Shown: positions 25,579 to 35,636 of the stretch, in pieces
Position numbering within the stretch: the stretch's first letter is position 1
Layout: every line of letters starts with the position of its first letter
Origin: Polytrichum commune
Lineage: Eukaryota > Streptophyta > Polytrichopsida > Polytrichales > Polytrichaceae
Length of the DNA: 64,000 nt
Assembly (NCBI GenBank): GCA_950295325.1
Contig: OX485804.1
Coordinates: 39,854,429 to 39,918,428, forward strand
Direction of reading: 5' to 3'
Made by a program: the position numbers and the translations under genes
The notes under the pieces: generated by a model
Seen by the model: the letters and a program-made list of their open reading frames with translations, nothing else
Told to the model about the DNA's origin: nothing
The model's database searches: none

Positions 25579-26175
25579 ACGTAATCTCCCTCTTAAGTAC
25601 GCACTTTGCACCGGAGCCGTTGGTGTGCACTTAGTTGGTAGGTGTGTACTTTACTCATATCGCCAGTGTTCCAGATTGGGGTGGTCGGAAAAAGTAACCG
25701 TTTAATACCCATCTAGCTTACCTCTGAAGAATACATGCTAGGGTGCTCACGGAGCCGCTAGTTTCGTTCGACCCCCAATCCCATTGAGGCTTGATGTTCA
25801 TGGACAAGCTTCGACAACCTCATAAGATGAACCACCTATCGATGACGGAATCCAGCCTATCGAGACAGTTGTTGAATCTGAAAGTGCTACCGACTTCAAA
25901 GGTTTTGAAACTCTACACAACACCGTCCTTGACATCGACGACCGATTGCTTTGCTCCGACACTCAAACGGAAGCTGGACAAATGTATGATGAACAACGAC
26001 GACCATTTGAGACATTTTGACAAAACGTTAACAAACCGACATTGAATGTCAAGCATTTGTGCATTCGCCGCAAATGACTCTGCACGACATGCTCAAACAA
26101 TAAAATACGAACCCTGATTTTTGTCAAAAAATTTGCGCACTTAACCGGGATGCATACTTAAGCGGGAGATTACTG
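25579..26175 (+). mobile_element. Pogo-like (Tc1/mariner) element, internally deleted, 597 bp
   Basis: Flanked by TA at 25577-25578 and 26176-26177. The left end reads ACGTAATCTCCCTCTTAAGT and the right end, on the other strand, CAGTAATCTCCCGCTTAAGT. Inverted similarity continues into GCACTT/GCGCACTTAA words. CAGTA ends with a TA duplication match plant pogo/Tigger elements. A plus-strand frame around 25830-26020 (PIDDGIQPIETVVESES, then LDIDDRLLCSDTQTEA) is open with acidic composition. It could be the C-terminal end of a transposase, but carries no diagnostic motif. Confidence 0.7.
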
Positions 26176-26775
26176 TACTTGTGTGCTTTGAAACATTTGA
26201 GCTTGTGCTTGGCTTCGTTGTCATCTCTGATCAGAGCTGAAGCTATGAGCTCCAGGGTCTGGTTGTGGGCCTGCAATTCCAACTCCACAGACGATTCTAA
26301 TTGTTGGATATGCCTGCTGAGGAATCATCACCTCCAGTTTATATCAGCAGTTGGGAATCACAAGGACGACGATTTCACATTTCATAATCGAAGCTGATCG
26401 GATGCGAAAGTTGCAAGAATGATTCAAAGTGCACGGCTTCGTTTCGCATCTGGAAACGATGAGTGCGTCGTGTAGGGTTTCCTGGTGGTGATGAAGTTCA
26501 TGATCGATCCTAGAATGATGTTTATATCATGTGCACTTAATGCAATCTCATGCACGGCATTTTTTTTACTAAGTGTTCTTTTAAACTACAAAGCCTTGCC
26601 ATATGTTTTCCAAATGCGTGTGTCTGATTAAGAGGATTGTGTTTGGGTTTTGTTGCAAACTCTGATTATATTGTGGAGGGATTGTGGAAGGCAGGTGGTT
26701 TTATTGTGGGCATTTCCAACTCCACGAACAATTTAAAACCAATGTATGATGCTTGGGAGTTGTCACCCTATTGTG

Positions 26776-27330
26776 AGCCTCCTAAAAAGTGGCAAACCCC
26801 TGACATAGTGTCACCTTGTGCCACTTTTAAGTTTGCCGAAGTGCCACTTTTAATTTTATCGCACTTGTTGTGTGTGTGTTGTTGGTTTTGGTTTTGCGAT
26901 TGAGATTTAAGAAATTTGGGGGCGTGTAATATACCGTTGGAAAGGTATTTTCAAGACCTCTCCAACGGTATATTACACCCCCCAAAATTATTTTTAAATA
27001 CAGTTGCAGAACAAAAAAGAAAAATCTTTAGTCATTTAGCGATTGCAATTAGGCTAGTCAAAAGAACCGCAACCGATTTCGGCTGCGGGTTTTTTGGGCA
27101 TATTTTTCTACTAGTGCTTCCATTCTCAAATGAGAGTAGAACGCAAATCAAACTTCGCTCACCAACCTAGCGTTGGAGGGTATCTTCCATAGCAAGCAAC
27201 ACTATCGCCTAACCAAAATTTGAGCGCAAACAAAATGTTAAATTCATTGATGCCACTTTTAGTTTGCATGGTGTGCCACTTTTAAACTTAAAGTAGCAAA
27301 AGGTGGCATATGCCACTTTCTAGGAGGCCT
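26776..27330. mobile_element. MITE with CCTCCTARAAAGTGGCA termini, carrying a nested CACTA-MITE half
   Basis: The left end GCCTCCTAAAAAGTGGCA is matched by the right end, GCCTCCTAGAAAGTGGCA on the other strand. Inverted similarity extends into GTGCCACTTTTAA words. The flanks CTATTGTG and CTATTGAC agree at 6 of 8 positions, a possible old 8-bp duplication. The segment at 26890-27117 is the right half of the CACTA MITE found complete at 23503-23807. Confidence 0.65.
26890..27117. mobile_element. CACTA-type MITE, partial copy
   Basis: Matches the right two thirds of the element at 23503-23807: a central hairpin GGGGGCGTGTAATATACC with its complement, then TTTAGCGATTGCAA, AACCGCAACCGATTTCGGCT and the end CTACTAGTG. 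The left terminal arm is absent, so it is either truncated or was inserted as a fragment. Confidence 0.65.
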
Positions 27331-28585
27331 GCACTATTGACACATATGATCAACAATTGTGAATCACAAAGACCGTCATTCCAAGATCATGATTACAACG
27401 AAAATGTAAAAGTCGAAAGACATCCTAATGTTAAAGTGGTATTTGGCATGACTTGCACTTAAGATCAGAGACCAAAAGAACACATGTCACCATGAGATCG
27501 AAACATATGGTCAAAATGTGTTAAATCGTTTTCGGCTCAATAGTTACCATCACAACTGCGAGGACCTATGTGTTTCACTTTGAAGAAAACGTTAAAACAA
27601 ATCTCGTCATCTTCAAGTTTGAATTCCTATAATTTACACATATCAAGTCCGATTCTAAAAACTCGAAATGCCAAATTATCTCTGTGATTGCGAATGCTAG
27701 CCAAATGGGAGACTTGATGAGCCGATCCAACAGTCAGAATTGTTCGGTGGAGTTGCAAAAGTGTCCATAATAGGGCCACACACCGTCCGTGTATGGGAAT
27801 GGAGGGGAAGTACTACTGGGGCGGGTCGGTCATGCGATTAAAAGGCCTGAACGGAGGAAGGAATTGAAGCCGGCGATTGTGAATCATGATGCATGGCATG
27901 TGCCGGCCTGTGTCCCTAATGATCAAGAAATAGGGTTTTGACGCCGGTCTCTTATCCAACATGGGTGCGGATGAGGCAGATCGACTTTTTGGGCACACGG
28001 AAGAGCCACTTCACACCGTGGCTGCGTCAGGCATTGCATGTTGGCCGGTATGTGAACATGCATATGCATCATTGCATGTATATATGTTAAGGTAGAAATA
28101 CCATAGCCCGTGAAAATGAGGTGATTCGCATTGAAGATCTGGTCTGACAATCATGAGATGATTTTCCAAGATAGACGAGAAGGATTCATGAAGAATGCAA
28201 GTTGTTTCATAATTTTTTGCCTTGTACAAAAAATTCCACAATTTTTCAAAGTGGAAAGTTTTTGTCCAACCCCCTACTCGTTCACTAGATATTCTCTACA
28301 TTGAACATGGTATTCTATATTTTCATATAGAACATCGCCTAAATCGGTTACCTCATGAGTACATCAACACTTGACTCCCATTGGCTACACTAAGTGTGCA
28401 CGCATTGAAGTTGCCGCTGGGCCATGATCCGTTGAAGAAATGGCACTTCACCATTATGACAGCGGTCTAGTGCACGGCTAGAGGGTGGTTAACCGCTTAT
28501 GGTATTTCTATCTTAGGGCATCTCACCTCGTAGCCGTTTCTTAAAGACACCTCGAACCTCATGTTGTTCAAGTTGGAAGCACACT
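27331..28585. other. Intergenic, nothing recognised
   Basis: Moderately AT-rich single-copy-looking DNA. The open frames are short and on both strands. No family similarity seen. Confidence 0.45.
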
Positions 28586-29089
28586 AAGGGCCGCTTCACA
28601 CATGAGCCAAGAGCCATGACCATGATATTATGAGAGCCCAAAAGAACAGTGTCCAAAGGCCGTCCCAACACACCTCCAACATCATGTAGTGTGGTCACGG
28701 ACCCTCAAGTGTAGTGTGGAGTCATATGTGACTGGGGCCTCAACCAAATGCTATTTCAATGAATTTTTATTCATGCGGGTCCTCATGCATGATTAAATAG
28801 AAGAAATTAACAGATGTGAGCGTTCAGAGTGCCGTGGTCTCCCAGTTTTGTGTTAGGCCTACCTCCAAGAGGTGGTTTTTGAAAATAGTCCAAGTGACCA
28901 TGAAACATGATCCATTCGATGCCATGTAGGATTCCATGTAGACTTTACATCCATCTGGCATTCACGTACTCCATTGGTCCCTCAAGCGTAGTGTGAAGCG
29001 AACTTGGACTGGCTCCGCCTTTTCCACCAATGAGAGTGCTTGAAGTGTACTAGACACGAGCTCTCAGTCTCGTGTGTGAAGTGGCCCTA
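28586..29089 (+). mobile_element. Inverted-repeat element family B, copy 1 (about 504 bp)
   Basis: Starts TAAGGGCCGCTTCACACATG and ends with the inverse of TTAGGGCCACTTCACACACG. The interior matches 30333-30834 almost end to end (for example AATAGTCCAAGTGACCATG and TCCATGTAGACTTTACATCC). No long ORF and no clear target duplication. Confidence 0.75.
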
Positions 29090-29090
29090 A

Positions 29091-29450
29091 GAGTCGATTC
29101 ACACGGGGTCCAAAGTCACTTGAGCTCGATGCGTGCAATCTTAGCCGTCGAGAGCATGGAAGTTGGCACATACCACTTCACACATGGTCCCAAGTATGAC
29201 GTGGGTGCACTGTAAGGCATCATTTTTTGGAGGTGAGGCTTGGGAGTTGTTTTGAGAGTTAGGTCGAGCAAAAAGCTCGACCTAACTCTCAACACAACTC
29301 CCAAGATTCTTTTTGCATAAAACAAGTTTCAACATTCAACTTTCATGAATATCAACAATATTTTGATGGTTTCTTGAGACTCAGGAATTGGGGCTTTGCC
29401 TCCATATTGGGACCTAATGACATGAGTGGGACTTGGGACCCATGCGGGGG
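29091..29450 (+). mobile_element. Hairpin-bearing repeat family K, copy 1
   Basis: Lies directly after the family B element. Shares with 57712-58000 a central hairpin and the downstream words GATG.TTTCTTGAG.CTCA and AACATGAGTGGGACTTG-like sequence. The start resembles GGGTCC..GTCACTTGAG and the end GAGTGGGACTTGGGACC, giving loose inverted ends. Confidence 0.6.
29239..29305. repeat. Near-perfect 31-bp hairpin, 5-bp loop
   Basis: The arms at 29239-29269 and 29275-29305 pair at 30 of 31 positions around an AAAAA loop. The arm begins CTTGGGAGTTGT and ends TTAGGTCGAGC. Such a stem could give small RNA if transcribed. A related, less perfect hairpin is at about 57802-57865. Confidence 0.85.
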
Positions 29451-29628
29451 GTGCAACTTTCATAACACATATAAGTATATGTGAATGCACAAAAGGGATT
29501 TTGACTGAACTTTTTCATATTACGTATACATATGCTACATAAATTATAACTTGTAGTTATGTACATGTATGGAGGACTTTTTTTAAATATAAAACATTTG
29601 TAGTTATATGGTTTAGTCATTTGGAATC

Positions 29629-29946
29629 ATGGAGGAGGATGAGGAGTGTGATTATGATTACACATCGATTGATGATTTTAGTACACAAGGTGGTGACAAA
29701 GAAAATTATAGTGTTGGAGAAGACAATTCCAACATGTGCAAGGATGTTGTCATAAAGACGGAATTGATGCATTTGTAGGTTGAAAATGATTTACACGAAG
29801 ATGTGGAGTTGCAAAGTGAGTTTTGACATGCCTTGGATGTTCTAATTAAAGGACATGAAAATGTTGAAATGCCCTCTCAATCTAATGGAAAGTCCATTAT
29901 GCCTTATGTAGAGGTAGGGGAGTCTAGAATTTCAAACTACCCTTGC
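29629..29946 (+). pseudogene. Possible decayed coding fragment, acidic N-terminal type
   Basis: A plus-strand frame starts at ATG 29629 with MEEDEECDYDYTSIDDFS, then KENYSVGEDNSNMCKDVV. After a stop at 29776 it resumes as VENDLHEDVELQSEF, and after another stop as ALDVLIKGHENVEMPSQSNG. The composition and layout recall the acidic region before the DNA-binding domain in FAR1-related or Mutator-type proteins. This is only a resemblance and no zinc-finger residues are visible. Low confidence. Confidence 0.2.
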
Positions 29947-30332
29947 TAGTCAATTGAATGACAATCCAACTTGATCTAAAAATTGATTGACTCGGATTAA
30001 GGCTTGCATGTATTAGCAATATAAAATCTCCTTGCCAACGTAAGCTTCAGGGTGCTCCAATAGTCTAGATTTTTGAAAATCTGAACATGGAGAAATTGAT
30101 CCACATCTTGGGTCCCAAGGTCGTCAGTGGTGAAGTTCTTGTGATGGTGTGATGCATGCGACATGGCGGTGTGATGCACTTGAGCCCCCCACCCTCCCCT
30201 CCCCTCCCCTCCAAGTGGGTGCATTGTTCTTTGGTTTATTGCATTCTTGACATTGGCCGATTGGCCTTCTATCTCAAGAAAAAATGAAATCAATCTAAAT
30301 CTATGATCATAGGAAGGCCAAGGAAAGACACT

Positions 30333-30834
30333 CAGGGCCACTTCACACACGAGCCAATAGCTGTGACCATGAAATTGTGAGAGCCCAAAGAAAGTGTCCA
30401 AAGTTTGTCTCAAGACACTTTCAAAATCATGTAGTGTGGTCATGGATCCTCGAGTGTAGTGTGAAGTCATATGTGACCGGGCCCTTAGCCAAATGTTATT
30501 TCAAGAAACTTCTATTCATACGTGTCCTCACACATGATAAAATAGAATAAATCAACAGTTGTAAGTCTTTAGAGTGCCATGGTCTCCTGGTTTTGTGTTA
30601 GGCCTACCTTCAAAAAGTGGTTTTTGAAAATAGTCCAAGTGACCATGAAACATGATCCATTCAATGCCATCTAGGAATCCATGTAGACTTTACATCCATC
30701 TTGCATTCACATACTCTGTTGGTCCCTCAAGCATAGTGTGAAGCGAACTTGGACCGGCTCCACCTTTTCCACCAATGAGAGTGCTTGAAGTGTACTGGTC
30801 ATGGGCTCTCAGTCTCGTGTGTGAAGTGGCCCTG
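30333..30834 (+). mobile_element. Inverted-repeat element family B, copy 2 (502 bp)
   Basis: Termini CAGGGCCACTTCACACACGAG and its inverse at 30813-30834 are nearly perfect 21-22 bp inverted repeats. CAGGG ends would fit hAT, but the 8 bases on each side (AAGACACT and ATATACCT) do not match, so superfamily assignment is open. Confidence 0.8.
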
Positions 30835-33800
30835 ATATACCTCTCTTTGAATGGGGCCAGATGGGAAGGCCATGATAAATGTTTCATTGTATCCTTATAG
30901 TGATAAACTAAAGGTTTTACTCAAAATAGAAAATAGAGCAACATTAGAATGTTATGAACTCTTCCACCCCTTCAAATCTACAACACATAGGGGGAAGAGT
31001 TTCAAGTCTTACATAAAGGAATAAATCATCATTAGCTCCTAATTGTTGATCAAAGAGAATTTCAATTTGAATTTTTTCTAAGTACCACCTTGTGTATTGT
31101 GAAGAAATCAAATTTGATCACATGCCACAACTTGAAGTGCTCATTTAAAGTGAATGTGTTTCATGTGGAACATAATAGGGTCCCTCCATGGGGGGTGGAT
31201 TTTTCCTTGAAAACCTAAATGACGTGCGCGGGTCACTATGAAATTAAACCCTTTATATACAAGAAGTTTATAGAGAAAAACAAATGTACATGTACTAACA
31301 ACATGCTAGAAAATGCACTCATGTATTTATATTAAGCTTCTCAATTTAATGTTATAAATGCTCCACTACATATAAAACTACATATCATAAATGAAATAAT
31401 CCTTTATTACATTTAAAATCCACTTTCACTTTCAAGGTTTAGGGTTTCCCTTTTGCAAAAATAAATAAACAATCTAGCACAAGTGTGCCGGATTGGCTAA
31501 TTGCCTACGTAATCATTGCTGCACCAATTAAATTATTACAAGACTAGGGTGTAGAGTTCACAAACCAACTGATCGTGTATGTATTTATATATTATGGTAG
31601 TGCATGTATATTGGCTTAGAATTTGTGCCATTCATGTAAGGGAGTTTGGTAGGAACCTACCCCCTATAGATTTATATTGATACATCCATTAGATTCATCT
31701 TTTTTTGATCAAAAGTTCCAAATTCAACTATTTTTTAACTACTATTACTGACCTCCCTTCCTGGATCACCTAGATCCCACGAGTGAATGGCAAGTTGAAT
31801 TTCCATTACATATCACCAACTTGTTCACACTAGGTTAATTTGGGGTCTCTAGTTTTTACCTTGGGGTCAAATGTGCTATAAAAAGCTCCCACATTTTCCC
31901 ATGCAATGTACATGAATAACACAAAAATTTGGCAAGGCACCAATTTCTCCTAAAATTGTAAGGTGTTCATAGGAGGTCCTCATCTTATTAGAACACCCAC
32001 GAGGACTAAATGTTTCTGAGTTATGCATCACATGTGAAGTTGAAGGGTTGGCCCCCACTACCACTAACACAAACAAGCTCTAGCATACGACAATGATAGC
32101 CAAAGTGTCAAGGAGCCCGTCCCACAAGGTCCTTAGTTGATGTGGACCTAGTTAGTAGAGATTAGCCCACAAGTGTGACTTGGCTATGGCCTCACATCTT
32201 AATGAAATGGGGTCAACTCGTACTAGTTTCATAGAAAAAACAAAATAAAAGAATCATTAAAGGATAGTGGGAGGCAATGGAAATTGCGTCCTAAGAAGAA
32301 GAGGGGAGATCCGGTTGGTGTGTTGTTCGTATGAAGAAGATATTTAGAAATCCTTCATGGAACTTGCAAAATCTCATTAAATGCCTCCAATTATATTATT
32401 GTGGGCATATATAGTTGGCCAAGATCCTAGCGATTCTAAATCTAGTTGGTTACATGTTGACATCATCTTCCGGTTTTGCTTTCATTCATTTGAGGTATAT
32501 TCTTCTAAAGATTCCTCTACAACGATCAGTAATCGAGTGTGACCGATCAAGCGTAACCGGCAATGCCATGAAAGAGGCTTGGAAATATGTATTTCACGTC
32601 AGGGTCCGTCACATTGCGGCACAATTTGTGAAGGTGACATGACATTGGACCCAAAATTATCATGTTCATGGGGGGTAAGTTTGATAATTATCCAGGGGTA
32701 AACTGACGTTATCAAACCCCTAGTCAATGATTTGCTTGACTGCACAGGGAAAAATTCCCAGATCCCCAAAAGTTTTTGGTCCATAAGATCTTGTTGGTTG
32801 CAAGATCTAGCAGTCTAGTTTTATTTAGAATTTTTGAAATTTTTGTTTTGGTCTAGCAGTTGATTAGCTGGTTGATTGTTGCAGCTAGTGACTCCCCTAA
32901 ATTGACTCATGTAGTTGACTTGGAATAGTCAACTTAGAGCACTTGCCTAGATGGTGGATTGCTACGAGTAGTCGACTTCAAGGAAAGCCCAAAATAAATA
33001 AATGATTTAAAATATTTTTTGAACTCTTAGATCTTCCATCCAACATAATCTACTAGTTCATCTATTTTCAAGTTTTGTTAGGATTTTAATTTTTTCATGC
33101 TTAGAAGTCCATTGCTAGTAGTAGTTGGCTAGAATAGTTGAGCAAAAAGGTTAAAAACATTATAATCATTACTACAATAAAAAAAAAATCCTCATCAATT
33201 GCACGTCTCTCCTTGGAAAGCAAGATTTGTGCAAGCTCAAGCGTAAGCAAATCTAGTTGGCATGAAAGATGTGTTGACTACATCAATGAAGTGGGAAACT
33301 CTTTGGCCTATTGGTTTTTCTAAGTTTGTGAGTGAGGGCTATAACTATAGGTGTAGAGGGTTGAATTTAGTGCTACGGATGTAGAGACTGAGAATACATT
33401 GATAAAATGTTATGTGCAAGGATATTGGTGATGGAACTTGGCTTGAGAAAGCCGACACTCTAATTTAATCATTTTCTTTAGAAGATAATATAGAGGTTGT
33501 TGTTTATGAACATGTAGATCCTTTGAAAGTTAGTCCCACTGCTGAAGTCCATGTTTAAAGCCCACTTTACAAAATGAGACTCATTTCTAAATTGACTTGA
33601 ACACTTCAGATAAGTTGTCATTGGAAAAAACATTGGCATGTCCAATATACATAACCTTATTCAGCTTAGCCATGGCGTTATGTGAGCCATGGCTAAAAAG
33701 AGCAATGTTATGCAAGAGACGCAAAAATTGAATATTGAAGAAGATCAATGAAGCTTTTTGGATGATGTGGGTCTTTAGTTTGATGAGGAAAGGGTGATGT

Positions 33801-34077
33801 CTTGGTACATATGTAGGGTTTAAAAATTGTCAAGCTTATTGGAGCATGATCTATATAATATTTGCAACCTGTACAATGAATGATAACCTCCTCAAGTGAA
33901 TATTGTTATGCTATTAAATGATCATATACTCTTATAGTCTAAATTTTCATACATTTTCATTAATTTTGGATGGGCTTTGGTGGATCAATGGCCCGGATGC
34001 CTGTGACCACACAAGGCCCATTCACAATGTCTCAGTGATGCGGGAGGCTAACATGTTCGCTTGCCAATAACAAGCAA
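30835..34077. other. Intergenic with partial hAT MITE
   Basis: AT-rich sequence without recognisable genes. A diverged partial copy of the 226-bp hAT MITE lies at 32420-32545. Open frames near 33360-33900 are broken by stops and show no family signature. Confidence 0.45.
32420..32545 (-). mobile_element. hAT-type MITE, diverged fragment
   Basis: Shares with the copy at 21590 the ordered words GATCCTAG, GGTTACATGTTGAC, CGGTTTT, GGTATATTCT, ATTCCTCTA and CGATC.GTAAT. The terminal CCCCGATC ends are missing. Much more diverged than the three complete copies. Confidence 0.55.
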
Positions 34078-34213
34078 CATAACATTATTCAAATCCATAA
34101 TGAGATTGATAGTATTCTACAAAATATTCCCACATTCAGACTGAATGTGAGGAATATTCCACATAATATTGTCAGTCCCACAAAACATTGTTATGAAACT
34201 GAATAATGTTATG
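34078..34213. mobile_element. MITE family F, copy 2 (136 bp)
   Basis: Ends CATAACATTATTCAAATCC and, on the other strand, CATAACATTATTCAGTTTC. The interior has GGAATATTCCACATAATATTG as in the copy at 13084-13219. Confidence 0.65.
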
Positions 34214-34434
34214 AACCCCCATGGTTCCCTAAGTGCTTATTCAAAGCAAGGCTCCATTGAGATTGGGGGCGTCGGTGATCCCACAAACAATAAAAAAATC
34301 CCAACCATTAAATAAATGTGATTGAAAGTGTAATCCCTAGTAGTTGGACCTAAGAGTACCATCCCTACATTAGAGTGTAGTCTCTAGCTTGACCTAGTTA
34401 AGAAGGCCCATGGCCATGTACCAGACTGGAACTA

Positions 34435-35418
34435 CAATCAAGACTCTATAAATGTTACAGGTTAGGAGTAGCAAAAAAAATAACATGTATAGAATTATAA
34501 CAAGTAACACTTATAGAGTTCATACCGATGATTAATAAAATTTATAGAAATAACACTTGAAAATTCCAAAAATGAAGAACATAACGTTTTATAAAAATAA
34601 AAATGAAAGTTCAAATGATAATACATAATTCAACTAAACTAATCGAAAGAAATAATCTTTATAGTAGTAACTTGACGAGATTCTTCCAACTAAACTAACC
34701 GAAAGAAAGAGTCTATAGTAGTCTGATGAGAAGCTTCCAAATGATGAGATGAAACTTATTTTTGGAGTCCTTGAATGCTCCTGATGTGTGATAGGGCATC
34801 ATTTGGTCTTTGTTCAAGGTATTTCTTCAACGTCTCTAGAGAACGCTAAGCAACTTTAAATCCTACAACTTCTTCTACTACATCAACCATAACCTCATCA
34901 ACATCAATTTATTGATGTTATGAGGAATACATATCCAAAAACTCCTCATCGGTAGTTTCATAGGGGTTGTTTAAATCAAACTCCATCTCATAATTGAGGT
35001 ATTTATGAGCATTCATCACATCACCCACCTCACTATCAGATGACAACAATGTCAATTGATGAAGTAGAGTAGCACCTTCATCAACCTCTACCAAGCGCCT
35101 AGGTTCCTTTATCTCCCTCTCAATAGAGATCAAAAGAACACCCGTGTGCCTCCAACAATTTTGAATTGTCCGCAAAGAATATGGGATAAATGTGATTACA
35201 TGTTTAAAATGTATGCTCTCATATATTATTACCTTGATTTTCTCAAAATTAACACTTATAAAGGTGCAATTAACAAAGAAGGGAGTAGAGCATGTTATAA
35301 CACTTAACACATAACACTCACTAGTCTTACCAATTGTGTTTTTGTAGGGGAGTAAAATTTTCTTAACATATATGAAATTATAACACTTATAGGGGCAACA
35401 CTTATAGAGTCTTGACTG
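34435..35418 (-). mobile_element. Pogo/Tigger-like element, 984 bp
   Basis: Flanked by TA at 34433-34434 and 35419-35420. Ends CAATCAAGACTCTATAAATG and, on the other strand, CAGTCAAGACTCTATAAGTG, continuing into repeated CTATAAGTGTTA words. This is the arrangement of plant pogo-like termini (CAGTAAAACCTCTATAAAT-type). It carries a minus-strand transposase tail but no catalytic domain, so it is a deletion derivative. The adjacent family C MITE at 35421 begins right after its TA. Confidence 0.8.
34740..35200 (-). pseudogene. Pogo-like (CENP-B/Tigger type) transposase C-terminal remnant
   Basis: The minus-strand frame reads SLRTIQNCWRHTGVL, the conserved 'NCW+HTGI' end of the DDE superfamily 1 (CENP-B-like) catalytic domain. 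An acidic tail follows (LTLLSSDSEVGD, NPYETTDEEFLDMY) to a stop at 34918. Past that stop, related coding continues as VVEEVVGFKVA and SLETLKKYLEQRPNDAL, resembling the leucine-rich tail of plant pogo-like transposases. The helix-turn-helix region and DDE residues are absent, so the protein is not functional. Confidence 0.65.
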
Positions 35419-35420
35419 TA

Positions 35421-35636
35421 CACTGAATATGATATTTAGTGTCACTTACTATTTGGAATCACATAATGCTATATCTATTTACAATATATCTCATACTTTA
35501 CCAACAAATGTTAAATTGGTTTTTTGGACATTATAGAATATTTAAAAAATTACTTGGTAAAAAAATTCATCAATAGTAAAAGATATAACACTGTGTAAAT
35601 CCAAATAGTAAGTGACCCTAAATACCATATTTAGTG
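35421..35636. mobile_element. TA-flanked MITE family C, copy 2 (216 bp)
   Basis: Ends CACTGAATATGATATTTAGTG and CCATATTTAGTG with TA on both sides. The left TA (35419-35420) is the same TA that bounds the pogo-like element, so the MITE abuts it exactly. This is the shortest copy of the family. Confidence 0.75.
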
